A stretch of 64,000 bases of DNA from CAZSAT01 sp964604675 (GTDB lineage: Bacteria; Myxococcota_A; UBA796; CAJQPC01), in contig CAZSAT010000006.1 of assembly GCA_964604675.1 (NCBI GenBank), positions 1 through 64,000 of the forward strand. The letters run 5' to 3'. The notes beneath the pieces were generated by a model. The model worked only from the letters and a program-made list of their open reading frames with translations. It was not told where the DNA came from and made no database searches. Each line of letters starts with the position of its first letter. Position 1 is the first letter of the stretch. Positions 51,619 to 60,576 of this stretch are shown piece by piece. The position numbers and the translations under genes were made by a program.

Positions 51619-52140
51619 ATGTGGTTCTTGTGCATGCTCGTGGGGCTCGTCGGGTGCACCGACAGTGCACCGCCCGACACCGACTCCGCCGACAGCGGCC
51701 CTGCGTACTCCTGCGAGGGAGGGGTGGACGACCCCAGCGCGAGCCTCGGCACGGGGTCCGGCGCGACCTTCGTGCCCATCGAGGACGGGCAGCAGGTCAC
51801 CCTCGAGGTGGCACCGCAAGGAGGCATGGGCGTGGCGGTGCGGGTCATGACGACGGGGTTGCAGGCGGACGCGCCGGTCGACGTCACCCTCGACACCGAG
51901 ATCGATGGCGTGCTGTCGGCGACCTTCGTCAACGAAGCCATCACGCTCTACTGCCAGGACGACGGCCGCGGCATGCTCTGGGGCGTCACCGTCGGCTTCT
52001 CCGAGGTCGACTACCCGACCACCGACTTCTCCGCGCTCTTCGGTCAGGCCGCCGACCTGGTCGTCACCGTGAGCGACAGCGGGGGGCGCAGCGTCACCGG
52101 CCGTTCGACGGTCGAGATCGTCGAGACGCTGGACGAGTGA
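51619..52140 (+). CDS. Predicted lipoprotein, first gene of the multihaem cytochrome operon
   Basis: The product has 173 residues. MWFLCMLVGLVGC is an uncharged start to the lipobox Cys at 13, followed by a short Asp/Ser/Pro tether (DSAPPDTDSADSGP) and a beta-sandwich-like domain (VTLEVAPQGGMGVAVRVMTT, DLVVTVSDSGGRSVTGRSTV). Function unknown. The stop codon overlaps the ATG of the cytochrome gene by one base, which ties it to electron transfer at the cell surface. Confidence 0.65.
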   Translation: MWFLCMLVGLVGCTDSAPPDTDSADSGPAYSCEGGVDDPSASLGTGSGATFVPIEDGQQVTLEVAPQGGMGVAVRVMTTGLQADAPVDVTLDTEIDGVLSATFVNEAITLYCQDDGRGMLWGVTVGFSEVDYPTTDFSALFGQAADLVVTVSDSGGRSVTGRSTVEIVETLDE

Positions 52141-54125
52141 TGTGGCTTGCGCTCGTCGTCGCGTGTGGCCGTGGTTGCGTCGGTGGCAGCACCGAGACCG
52201 CCCAGCCCGCCGCTGGCTGCGAGAGCTGCCATGTCGGCATCGAGCCCGCGCACGTCACCATGCCGGACGTGCGCTGTTCGTACTGCCACGGCGGTGACGA
52301 GGAGGCATCGGACAAGGACGACGCGCACGTGGTGCCCCCCGACGACTACTGGCAGATCCGGGGAAGCGAGGGCGACGCTCCCTTCGGCTACATCAAGGAC
52401 TTCACGCCGGACCAGCTCGACCAGCTGCCGCTGGAGTACCTGCGGTTCATCAACCCCGGGGACATCCGGGTGGCCGAGATCGGCTGTGGTCGCTGCCACG
52501 AGGCCGAGGTGGAGCTGGTGAAGCGGTCGGTGATGACCACCAACACCGGGCACTACTGGCCCACGCGGTACTACGCGGGCCTCCAGGACGCCGAAGCGAT
52601 CTACGGGTCCACCGGAGCCGACGACCCGGCCTGTGACCCCGACCTCGAGGGCACGGTGTGCGAGGTCCAGCCGCTCTACCCGCGCACTGGCGAAGAGCTC
52701 GAAGCCATCCTCCAGGGCGGCGACGTCGACGCCATCGAGGGCGCCGCCTACGACCACTACCTCGCGAAGAAGTGCAACCACTGCCACGCCGCGGCCTACG
52801 GGAAGAACAACAGCGGGTACATGTACCGCTCGTCGGGCTGCTCGAGCTGCCACTCGGTCTACGGCAAGGATGGTGTCTACGAGGGCGACGACCAGGCCAT
52901 GCCGCGGGGGGTGCCCGTGTACGCGAAGTCGCACACGATCACCACGGCGATCCCCACCGAGCAGTGCGCCACGTGCCACTTCCAGGGGGGGCGCATCGGG
53001 CTGAACTTCCGCGGGATCCGCGAGCACGGCTTCTCGGAGGTGCCCGAGCACGGAGAGCCGTGGAGCGTGTCGGCCTACGGCCACGTCCCCGGCTACTACT
53101 ACCTGGACGACGACACCACCAACGACGTCGACGAGACGCCGCCCGACCTGCACTACGAGGCCGGCATGCACTGCGTGGACTGCCACGTCGGCAGCGACGT
53201 GCACGGCGATGGCCACATCCACAGCTCGTCGAAGGGGCAACTCGACCTCCGCTGCGAGGACTGCCACGGCGACGGCCGGGCTGCGGCGACAGCGGACGGC
53301 GACGGGGTGTTCCGCACGTCCGGGGGGCGTGCCTTGCCGCAGCTCGCGTCGGTCGACGGGCAGGTCGTGCTCACCGGTGCAGTGGACGGCGCGGAGCACG
53401 TCGTGCCGCAGCCCGCCGAGATCCTGGCCAGCGGAGAGGCGTCCGATGCGATGCACGCAGCGATGGCCGACGACGAGGACGGCTGGGCGCACCCCGACAG
53501 CGTGACGTGCGACACGTGCCATGGCAGCTGGCAGCTCTGGTGCATCGGTTGCCACGTGACGATGGACTTCTCACGTGACGAGAAGGACTTCCAGACCGGC
53601 CAGGTGAGCCCGGGCGCCGTGTACGGCAGCCGCTACCACTGGAAGACCGACGGGCTGCTCCTCGGGCGCGCGCTGGACGGCCGCGCGCAGAGCGTGAACC
53701 CCTCCCAGCACGTTCAGATGGCGGTGATGGCCGATCTCGACGACGACGGAGAGCGGGAGGTGCTGGTGGGCGACGTCGACGCCGACGGCGATCCTGTCGG
53801 GGGCTTCCGCATCAACGACGAGAGCGACCTGCAGGCGGGCTTCGCGCCCTTCTTCCAGCACACGACCAGCGCCGAGCCGCGCACCTGCGACAGCTGCCAC
53901 CGCACCGACGACAGCCCCGAGGAGTGGGCGCGGGTGAGGGGCGTCTACGGCTTCGGCACTGCCGACTACCTCATCGAAGGGGCGGGGGGCGCGGTGCTGG
54001 ACCCGCTCCAGTTCCTGGACGAGGATGGCCAGCAGACCTCGGCCTTCGCGCACCCGGGCACGGGGCCGCTGGCGTCGGAGGTGCTGGATCGAGCGCTGGC
54101 TGTGGACCTGGAGGAGACACCGTGA
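52140..54125 (+). CDS. Multihaem c-type cytochrome lipoprotein with eleven CxxCH motifs
   Basis: The product has 661 residues. MWLALVVAC is the short lipobox start. Eleven haem-binding sites can be counted in order: CESCH, CSYCH, CGRCH, CNHCH, CSSCH, CATCH, CVDCH, CEDCH, CDTCH, CIGCH, CDSCH. A DLDDDGEREVLVGDVDADGD stretch (about 535-555) looks like an FG-GAP-type Ca-binding loop inserted before the last haem. It would carry electrons in the periplasm or on the outer surface. It starts on the stop of the upstream lipoprotein gene and ends in a GTGA overlap with the downstream propeller gene. Confidence 0.9.
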   Translation: MWLALVVACGRGCVGGSTETAQPAAGCESCHVGIEPAHVTMPDVRCSYCHGGDEEASDKDDAHVVPPDDYWQIRGSEGDAPFGYIKDFTPDQLDQLPLEYLRFINPGDIRVAEIGCGRCHEAEVELVKRSVMTTNTGHYWPTRYYAGLQDAEAIYGSTGADDPACDPDLEGTVCEVQPLYPRTGEELEAILQGGDVDAIEGAAYDHYLAKKCNHCHAAAYGKNNSGYMYRSSGCSSCHSVYGKDGVYEGDDQAMPRGVPVYAKSHTITTAIPTEQCATCHFQGGRIGLNFRGIREHGFSEVPEHGEPWSVSAYGHVPGYYYLDDDTTNDVDETPPDLHYEAGMHCVDCHVGSDVHGDGHIHSSSKGQLDLRCEDCHGDGRAAATADGDGVFRTSGGRALPQLASVDGQVVLTGAVDGAEHVVPQPAEILASGEASDAMHAAMADDEDGWAHPDSVTCDTCHGSWQLWCIGCHVTMDFSRDEKDFQTGQVSPGAVYGSRYHWKTDGLLLGRALDGRAQSVNPSQHVQMAVMADLDDDGEREVLVGDVDADGDPVGGFRINDESDLQAGFAPFFQHTTSAEPRTCDSCHRTDDSPEEWARVRGVYGFGTADYLIEGAGGAVLDPLQFLDEDGQQTSAFAHPGTGPLASEVLDRALAVDLEETP

Positions 54126-55093
54126 TCGGACTCGTGCTGCTGGCGTGCGTGGACAAGCCGACCGACACCGAGTCCGCTGCGCCCGACACGCAGGTCGAGG
54201 GCCCCGTGTGGGAGCTGGTCGGTGAGACCCTGGACGGCGGGGTGCTCGTGGGGGCGTGGAGCGCCGGCAGCGAGCTGTTGATGGTCGGCGGCTGGCTCTA
54301 CGACGGGCCGGGAACGGTGATGCGCTTCGACGGCGCGAGCCTCTGCCACGAGGCCGTGGCCGATCAGGCCCTCTGGTGGATCCATGGCGCGGCGGCCGAC
54401 GACTACTACGCGGTGGGGGAGGGGGGCACCGTGCTCCACTTCACGGGCGGCGCGTGGGTCGACGAGAGCGTCGACACCAGCAGCACGCTCTACGGCGTGT
54501 GGGACGAGGGCGGCACCACCTGGGCGGTCGGCGGCAACCCGGGCAGCGGCCTGGGCGAGATCTGGAAGCGGTCCGGAGGGGTGTGGGCGCTCGAGCGCGG
54601 CCAGATCAAGGGCACCGTCTTCAAGGTCTGGGATGGATGGTTCGTGGGCGCCGAGGTGGGGTTCCGACTCGACGGCGACACGCTCGTCGAGGACGACCCG
54701 GGCTTCCACGCGCTGACCGTTCGCGGTGGCGACGGGGTGACGTGGGCGGTGGGCGGCACGCAGACCAGCGAGGTGATGGCCCACGACGGCACGGGATGGG
54801 CCGACGTCGACACCACGGGGCTCGGGCAACCGCTGATGGGCATCTGGACGGACGACGGGCAGGACGTGTGGGTGTCGGGTGCGTACGGCACGTCCGCCTG
54901 GCTGCGGGGCGGCAGCTGGTCGTTCCCGGACTGGCCCCTCACCTCGAACGCCCTCCACGCCGTCTGGGAGCACGAGGGCGCGATGTGGTTCGTGGGGGGG
55001 AACCTGAGCACGGCGAGCCGCGACTACCATGGCACGATCGTGCGCTACGGGGAGCCGCTGGGCGAGCTCTCGGTGGGCCCCTGCGGCGGCTGA
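54122..55093 (+). CDS. Beta-propeller lipoprotein, last gene of the cytochrome operon
   Basis: The product has 323 residues. A GTG start (GTGA overlap with the cytochrome stop) gives MIGLVLLAC, then an Asp/Thr/Ala tether. Repeats such as YYAVGEGGTVLHFTGGAWVD, TWAVGGNPGSGLGEIWKRSG, TWAVGGTQTSEVMAHDGTGW and VWVSGAYGTSAWLRGGSW form about six propeller blades of the BNR/YCF48-like type. It may stabilise or dock the cytochrome; this comes from context only. Confidence 0.7.
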   Translation: MIGLVLLACVDKPTDTESAAPDTQVEGPVWELVGETLDGGVLVGAWSAGSELLMVGGWLYDGPGTVMRFDGASLCHEAVADQALWWIHGAAADDYYAVGEGGTVLHFTGGAWVDESVDTSSTLYGVWDEGGTTWAVGGNPGSGLGEIWKRSGGVWALERGQIKGTVFKVWDGWFVGAEVGFRLDGDTLVEDDPGFHALTVRGGDGVTWAVGGTQTSEVMAHDGTGWADVDTTGLGQPLMGIWTDDGQDVWVSGAYGTSAWLRGGSWSFPDWPLTSNALHAVWEHEGAMWFVGGNLSTASRDYHGTIVRYGEPLGELSVGPCGG

Positions 55094-55133
55094 CCCGCCC
55101 AGGCGTTACACGCGGGCCCCTCCGGAGCCCGGC

Positions 55134-56726
55134 ATGTCCCTGCACACCGAGGCCGCCCGCCGGCGGACCTTCGCCATCATCAGCCACCCCGACGCGGGCA
55201 AGACCACGCTGACCGAGAAGATGTTGCTCTTCGCGGGCGCCATCCACCTCGCGGGCTCGGTGAAGGCCTCCAAGAACGCGCGCACCACCGTGAGCGACTG
55301 GATGGCCATGGAGCGTGAGCGGGGGATCTCGATCTCCAGCTCGGTGCTCCAGTTCGACTTCCTCGGCAGCCGCCTCAACCTGCTCGACACCCCCGGCCAC
55401 GCCGACTTCTCGGAGGACACCTACCGCACCCTGGCGGCCGTGGACTCGGCCGTGATGCTCATCGACCACGCCAAGGGGGTCGAGGCGCGCACCAAGAAGC
55501 TCTTCGACGTCTGCCGGCTGCGCAAGCTGCCCGTGGTCACGTGGATGAACAAGCTCGACCGCAACGGGCTCGAGCCCCTCGAGCTGCTCGACGAGGTGAG
55601 CAAGGCCCTCGACCTGAAGGTGGCGCCGCTGACCTGGCCCGTGGGCATGGGCAAGCAGTTCCGTGGGGTCGTCGATCTCCGCACCCGTGAGCTCTTGCTC
55701 TTCAGCGGCGGGGGCAAGAAGGGCGCGGAGAAGGTCGGCACCGACATCCTCCCCTTCGACGACGCGCAGGGGGAGCTCGGGCAGGCGCTCTGGGACACCG
55801 TGGCCGAGGAGCTGGAGCTCGTGGAGCTGGCCGGCGACGGCTACGACCAGGAGGCCTTCCTGGCCGGGGAGACCAGCCCCGTGTTCTGGGGTTCGGCGAT
55901 GACGAACTTCGGGGTCGAGCCGATGCTTCGCTTCCTGGCGGAGCAGGCCGCGGCCCCGAAAGCTCGGGAGGCGATCGCCGACGAGGACGAGCTCATCGTG
56001 CTGCCGGAAGACGACCGCTTCAGCGGCTTCATCTTCAAGATCCAGGCGAACATGAACCCGCGGCACCGCGACCGAATCGCCTTCATGCGCGTGGTGAGCG
56101 GTCGCTTCGAGCGGGCGATGCACGTGACCGTGGGTCGGTCGGGCGAGACGCTGAAGCTCGCGAAGCCGCATTCGTTCATGGCCAACGAGCGGGCGATCGT
56201 GGAAGAGGCGTGGCCGGGGGACATCGTGGGCCTGTACGACCCGGGCAAGCTGCGCATCGGCGACACCTTGTCGGGCGGGGACCGGCTGAAGTTCCGGGGC
56301 ATCCCGCGCTTCGCGCCCGAGTTCTTCGCCCGGGTCCGTCTCAAGGACCCGATGAAGCGGAAGCAGCTCCAGACGGGCCTGAACCAGCTCAGCCACGAGG
56401 GCGTGGTGCAGCTCTTCGTTCGGCCCGAGATCGGCGCGCAGGACCCGTACCTCGGCGCCGTCGGCCTGCTCCAGTTCGAGGTGCTCATGGAGCGCCTGAA
56501 GAACGAGTACCGGGTCGAGGCCACCCTGGAGCGGCAGTCCTTCCGGCTGGCGCGTTGGGTGGGTGGCGGCGAGCCGGCTCTGGCCTGGCTACGCGAGCGT
56601 CGCGACTACCCGTTGGTGGAGGACCGACACGGTCAGCCCGTGGTGCTGGCGGACAGCGAGTGGCCGCTCAACTACGCGCTGCGCGAAGCGCCTGGCCTGG
56701 TGCTCCACGAGGTCGAGCCGCTGTAG
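55134..56726 (+). CDS. prfC: Peptide chain release factor 3
   Basis: The product has 530 residues and is the GTPase that removes RF1/RF2 from the ribosome after termination. SHPDAGKTTLTEKMLLFAGA is the P-loop, RERGISISSSVLQFDF the switch I region (with Ser-Ser instead of the usual Val-Thr), DTPGHADFSEDTYRTLAAVD the G3 motif and NKLDRNG the G4 motif. Domains 2 and 3 follow to the end. CGGAG precedes the ATG at 55134. Convergent with the UDP-sugar pyrophosphorylase gene, gap six bases. Confidence 0.94.
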   Translation: MSLHTEAARRRTFAIISHPDAGKTTLTEKMLLFAGAIHLAGSVKASKNARTTVSDWMAMERERGISISSSVLQFDFLGSRLNLLDTPGHADFSEDTYRTLAAVDSAVMLIDHAKGVEARTKKLFDVCRLRKLPVVTWMNKLDRNGLEPLELLDEVSKALDLKVAPLTWPVGMGKQFRGVVDLRTRELLLFSGGGKKGAEKVGTDILPFDDAQGELGQALWDTVAEELELVELAGDGYDQEAFLAGETSPVFWGSAMTNFGVEPMLRFLAEQAAAPKAREAIADEDELIVLPEDDRFSGFIFKIQANMNPRHRDRIAFMRVVSGRFERAMHVTVGRSGETLKLAKPHSFMANERAIVEEAWPGDIVGLYDPGKLRIGDTLSGGDRLKFRGIPRFAPEFFARVRLKDPMKRKQLQTGLNQLSHEGVVQLFVRPEIGAQDPYLGAVGLLQFEVLMERLKNEYRVEATLERQSFRLARWVGGGEPALAWLRERRDYPLVEDRHGQPVVLADSEWPLNYALREAPGLVLHEVEPL

Positions 56727-56732
56727 AGGCGG

Positions 56733-58517
56733 CTACGCGCTCCGGGTCAGCTCGCACCCACGCAGCTCCCAGTCGCCTTCGTCGACCCGCACGACGAGCG
56801 GGTCGAGGGTCTCGAGTCGGTAGCCGCGGATCGCGAGATCGGCGGGAGCGTCGCCCTCGAGCGCCACCAGGCGCTGTCCGGCGGCCTCGCGCACCAGGTC
56901 GTGCACGGTCACCGAGGCGCCAGGTCCGGCTTCGACGATCAACGCAGCGGCGCCGCGCAGGTCGACGTTGTGCAGGTGGACGTCGCCGTCGACGCGGAGG
57001 TGGCAGCGGTTGGACAGCTTGACCCCCTGCACGCGCGCGTCGAGCTCGTCCACCGTGAGGGCGAAGTCCGGCCCGAGCGACACGCGCGCGCCTCCATCGG
57101 TGGGGATGTCGAGCCACGACTCGCTCTCGGGCTCCTGCAGCACCGCGCCGCACGCCGCGAGTCGCCGGCGTCCCGCTTCGTACCAGTCGTCTTCCGCGCT
57201 GGCTCCGCACTCGGGCGGCTTGCCCGCGCGGGCCTTGGCCTGGGCATCCGCGAGGGCGTTCTTGTCGGCCGAGAACACCATGCGGCGGTCGAAGATGGTG
57301 ACGCCCACCCGCTCCCCGCGCTCGAAGAGCTTGGGCAGATCCTGCATCATCGTCTCGAGCCGGGTGGGCTTCTTGAAGACCCTTCGCTCGGCGTCCGCGT
57401 ACTTGGGGTTCACGAACTCGGCGATGATGCCTTCGCTCTGCTCGAGCACGGTGAGGTAGGGCTCGAGCTCGATCATCAGGCTGTTGGTGTTGCCTGGGAA
57501 GGGGCTCAGGCCGGACGGGCCACCGGTGTCTCCGTCGTGTCCGGCGGCACGGAGCAGCGCGTCGAGCTGGTTGTACTCCACGTTGACGGTGAGCTCGCGC
57601 TCCGAGGAGACCAGACGCGTCAGTGCCCCCACCGCCTCGCCCGCCACGCGCGGCACCGCCACCGTGTTGAAGGCGAGCTGCCGCTCGACGGACACCCCGA
57701 GGGTGGGGAGCAGGGAGTGCACGACCTGGGCATTGGTGTCCTGCACGAACGCGAGGTGGGTGACCCCACGCTCGCCGAGCCGCCGAGCGGTGCCCGACCG
57801 GTGCAGGAGCATGTGCACGTCGCCGTGGCCGTGAGGCTTGAGCTGCAGGGCATAGGGCCCGCTGGTGGCCAGGCGCGCGTCGTTGTCGGCGAGCGCGGGC
57901 ACCAGCTCCTGGCGGAGCACCGTGACGCCGTCGCGCCCGAGGCCCAACCAGCCGTGGCGTTCGAGGCTGGCCATGGTGGGCTCGTGGGTGTCCCCGCTGG
58001 TCATGATCACCAGCGGGGGACGCCGGCCCGTGCGACGTCCCGCCGCTCGGATCCAGGCGCCGTAGAGCTCGAGGTAGGTCTGGTTGCTGGTCAGATCCAC
58101 CCGGATGTCGACCTTGATGCCGGGGAAGCCCAGGCGCTCCCCCAGGCCACCGGCCACCAGCACGACCGCCAGCCCGCCGGCGTGCTCCAGCCCGAGCTGC
58201 TCGTAGCGGCGCAAGGTCGTGTCGAGGCTCGACAGGTCCACCGTCTCGGGCTGCGTTGGAGCGAAGCCGTCGTAGGGGTTCGCGCCTGCGCGGGCATCGG
58301 CCAGCAGCGCCCGGGCGTTCGAGATGTAGGCGGCCAGGCCACCTGGGTAGGCATCGTCGGCCTCGGACAACTGCCTCAACAGATCCTTCTTGTCGGCGTC
58401 GTGTTCGCCGGGGTCGGCCCACGCGGTGAACAGGTGGCCTTGGCCGAGCTCGTCCATCGCGTGGAGGAGTGCTCGCTGATCGGGGCCGAAGACGTCGGCG
58501 TCGAGGTGGCGCTGCAT
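56733..58517 (-). CDS. UDP-sugar pyrophosphorylase, plant (USP/SLOPPY) type
   Basis: The product has 594 residues. LVAGGLGERLGFPGIKVDIR is the nucleotide-binding Gly-rich loop in the form of eukaryotic UDP-sugar pyrophosphorylases. PLVIMTSGDTHEPTMASLER, NDARLATSGPYALQLKPHGH and GDVHMLLHRSG with FVQDTNAQVVH continue the same family order. The C-terminal 120 residues form a left-handed beta-helix-like end (LHNVDLRGAAALIVEAGPGA). It makes UDP-sugars from UTP and a range of sugar-1-phosphates. A TAGCTG box lies seven bases before the ATG and there is no Shine-Dalgarno sequence. Bacterial GalU is not homologous in these motifs. Confidence 0.85.
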   Translation of the reverse strand: MQRHLDADVFGPDQRALLHAMDELGQGHLFTAWADPGEHDADKKDLLRQLSEADDAYPGGLAAYISNARALLADARAGANPYDGFAPTQPETVDLSSLDTTLRRYEQLGLEHAGGLAVVLVAGGLGERLGFPGIKVDIRVDLTSNQTYLELYGAWIRAAGRRTGRRPPLVIMTSGDTHEPTMASLERHGWLGLGRDGVTVLRQELVPALADNDARLATSGPYALQLKPHGHGDVHMLLHRSGTARRLGERGVTHLAFVQDTNAQVVHSLLPTLGVSVERQLAFNTVAVPRVAGEAVGALTRLVSSERELTVNVEYNQLDALLRAAGHDGDTGGPSGLSPFPGNTNSLMIELEPYLTVLEQSEGIIAEFVNPKYADAERRVFKKPTRLETMMQDLPKLFERGERVGVTIFDRRMVFSADKNALADAQAKARAGKPPECGASAEDDWYEAGRRRLAACGAVLQEPESESWLDIPTDGGARVSLGPDFALTVDELDARVQGVKLSNRCHLRVDGDVHLHNVDLRGAAALIVEAGPGASVTVHDLVREAAGQRLVALEGDAPADLAIRGYRLETLDPLVVRVDEGDWELRGCELTRSA

Positions 58518-58524
58518 GGCCCCC

Positions 58525-58530
58525 CAGCTA
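58525..58530 (-). promoter_or_regulatory. -10-like box TAGCTG, leaderless layout (UDP-sugar pyrophosphorylase gene)
   Basis: TAGCTG is seven bases (GGGGGCC) before the ATG at 58517. The last base deviates from TANNNT. The box lies on top of the stop codon of the upstream gene. Confidence 0.4.
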
Positions 58531-60075
58531 ACCGTCGAGCTCCAGCACGCGCGCGACCAGGTCGGCGATCTCGGTGTCGCCAGGTTGTTGGCCGTAGGCG
58601 TCGAGCACCAGCTTGCGCCCCTCTTCGGCGCGTGCCCGGGTGGCTGGCGCCTCGGCGAGCACCACGCCCAGGTAGGCGATGACCCGCGGGTCCCTGGGCG
58701 CCAGCTCCGCCGCCTGCTGGAAGTAGCGCAGCGCGCGGGTGTGGTTGCCGACGGCCAGGGCGTTGCGCCCGCGCGCCAGCAGATCGGCCGGACTCAGCGC
58801 TTGCTGGCCCGCGGTCCGCTTGAGCAACTGCCGGCGCATGGCTTGTTCGAAGAGCGCCAGGATCTTCGCGGTGAGCTCGCGGGCGGCCGGATCCGCCGTT
58901 TCGTGGGCGGCGGCGTAGCGCGCCTGGTGCTTGCGGAAGGCCGCAGCGATCTGGCTCCGCGAGGCGCCCGGCTTCAGTCCCAGGAGCTCGAGGTCGTCGA
59001 GCGGTTCCAGCCGCTCGATCTCCTTCCGGATCCTGCGCAGGTTGAGCTGCTGCACGGCCGCGCGGTGCATCGGGGCTCGCTGGACCGACGGCCGGGTCTC
59101 GGCGGCCTCCGGTGGGAGGCTCGGGCGGCCGAGACCCGCTGGGGCGCGGTAGGCGCGGCGGAGGTTGTACAGGCCGAGCTCGACGAGCGCGGCGAACTCC
59201 GCGGCGACGTCGGTGGCGAGGATGTCGTGGGTGGCCAGCAGGGCGCCGAGGGTGGTGGCGGCGTCGCGGGGGGCGGTCAGCAGGCGGCGGGTGTCGTCGG
59301 ACAGGGGCAACGCATCGGCGCGGTGGCTCCCCGGGCCGCTCACCAGGAGGCTGTCGAGGCGATCGAGCACCCGCCGCTCGTCGCTGGAGGCCCGGGCCGC
59401 GACGAGGAGCTCGGATCCGAGACGGGCCCGGCGCCGTGGGGGAGGCACCACCTCTTCGCGAAAGCTCAGCTCACCGCTGCCGTAGAGGGCATCGACCACC
59501 ACGGCCCGATCGTCCCGCGACACGGCCTCGCCGGCGTGCAGGCGCGCCTTGCCCGCGTCGGTCTGGAGGACGCCGGTGCGGCTCCTGGACCAGAGCCGGG
59601 CGACGCGGGCCAGGGACATCGCGTCCGGGCGGCCCCGGGTTCGAGTGCCTGTCGACGCAGCCGGGCCTTCTTCGGGGCGGAGGTCCTCAGCTTGCGTGCC
59701 GCTCTCGGCGAGCACCTCGCGCAGCACGTCGGGGACCCGCATCACGGGAAAGGGCTTTCCGAGCACGCGCGACAGACGCAGCTCGTCCGTCCACGCTCGG
59801 GCCTGCTTGTCGTGGTCGCGCAGGTGCGCGGTCATCAACACGATCGGCAAGGCGGCCAGGCCGGCCTGTCGCCGGACGTAGCGGATCAGCTCGATGCCAC
59901 TCATGCCGGGCAGCGACAGGTCGCTCAGCAGCAGGTCGGGTCGCCAGCTGTCGAGCACGTGCACCGCGGCTTCCGCCGTCTCCGAGGTGCGCACCTCGAA
60001 GCCAGCGTTGGCCAGCACGCTCTCCACCACGGTGAGGATGTAGGCATCGTCCTCGACGATGAGGATGCGCGCCAC
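58528..60075 (-). CDS. Response regulator with receiver, PATAN-like, J-like and TPR regions
   Basis: The product has 515 residues from a GTG start. Residues 1-118 are a receiver domain (ILIVEDDAY, phospho-acceptor Asp52 in LLLSDLSLPGMSG, Lys107 in VLGKPFP). Residues about 150-210 resemble the DUF4388/PATAN domain (SLARVARLWSRSRTGVLQTD). DLELLGLKPGASRSQIAAAF followed by RKHQARY (near 380) looks like a J domain whose HPD tripeptide is absent. A TPR pair follows (ALAVGNHTRALRYFQQAAEL). No DNA-binding domain, so the output is protein-protein contact. The gene follows the small response regulator gene by nine bases, opposite the histidine kinase. Confidence 0.75.
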   Translation of the reverse strand: MARILIVEDDAYILTVVESVLANAGFEVRTSETAEAAVHVLDSWRPDLLLSDLSLPGMSGIELIRYVRRQAGLAALPIVLMTAHLRDHDKQARAWTDELRLSRVLGKPFPVMRVPDVLREVLAESGTQAEDLRPEEGPAASTGTRTRGRPDAMSLARVARLWSRSRTGVLQTDAGKARLHAGEAVSRDDRAVVVDALYGSGELSFREEVVPPPRRRARLGSELLVAARASSDERRVLDRLDSLLVSGPGSHRADALPLSDDTRRLLTAPRDAATTLGALLATHDILATDVAAEFAALVELGLYNLRRAYRAPAGLGRPSLPPEAAETRPSVQRAPMHRAAVQQLNLRRIRKEIERLEPLDDLELLGLKPGASRSQIAAAFRKHQARYAAAHETADPAARELTAKILALFEQAMRRQLLKRTAGQQALSPADLLARGRNALAVGNHTRALRYFQQAAELAPRDPRVIAYLGVVLAEAPATRARAEEGRKLVLDAYGQQPGDTEIADLVARVLELDG

Positions 60076-60084
60076 GGGCTCGCC

Positions 60085-60537
60085 TCAGTCGCGCGGGGGC
60101 AAGGCCGCGAAGTGGAACCAGTAGCGGGTCAGGGTCTGCATCATGCCGACCAGGCCCTCGAAGCTGACCGGCTTGATGACGAAGGTGTTCGCCCCCTGGT
60201 CGTAGCAACGCGAGATCTCGTCTTCCGCCCAGGTCGTGGTGTACACGACCACCGGAATGCGCCGCGTCCTCGCGTCGGTCTTGAGCTCCCCCAGGACCTC
60301 GGTGCCCGACTTCCGCGGCATGTTGAGGTCGAGCATGATCAGGTCGGGCCAAGGGGCATCGGCTTCGCCCTCGTAGTCGCCGCGCCGGTTCAGGTAGTCC
60401 AGCAGCTCCTCGCCATCGCGCACCCACCGCAGGGCGTAGGGCAGGCTGGCCTCCTCGATCGCTTCCTCGACGAGCAGCTTGTCGTCTGGATCGTCGTCGA
60501 CCAGCAGCACCGTGAACGAGCCGTCGTAGGCCGCCAT
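60085..60537 (-). CDS. Single-domain response regulator (Rcp1-like)
   Basis: The product has 150 residues. VLLVDDDPDDKLLVEEAIEE, phospho-acceptor Asp70 in LIMLDLNMPRKSG, Thr in VVYTTTWAED and Lys122 in FVIKPVS are all in place. The longer loop and the DDDPDD start are typical of the Rcp1 class that pairs with phytochrome-type kinases. GGAGG lies five bases before the ATG. It is divergent from the histidine kinase, its probable phosphodonor. Confidence 0.88.
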   Translation of the reverse strand: MAAYDGSFTVLLVDDDPDDKLLVEEAIEEASLPYALRWVRDGEELLDYLNRRGDYEGEADAPWPDLIMLDLNMPRKSGTEVLGELKTDARTRRIPVVVYTTTWAEDEISRCYDQGANTFVIKPVSFEGLVGMMQTLTRYWFHFAALPPRD

Positions 60538-60576
60538 GCCGTTCCTCCAATGGACTTGCTGGCATGCTACCGCAAG

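Noticed and set aside
58516..60549. Long plus-strand frame leading into the histidine kinase
   Set aside because: It is antisense to the response-regulator genes, which have clear motifs. The kinase starts near 60577.
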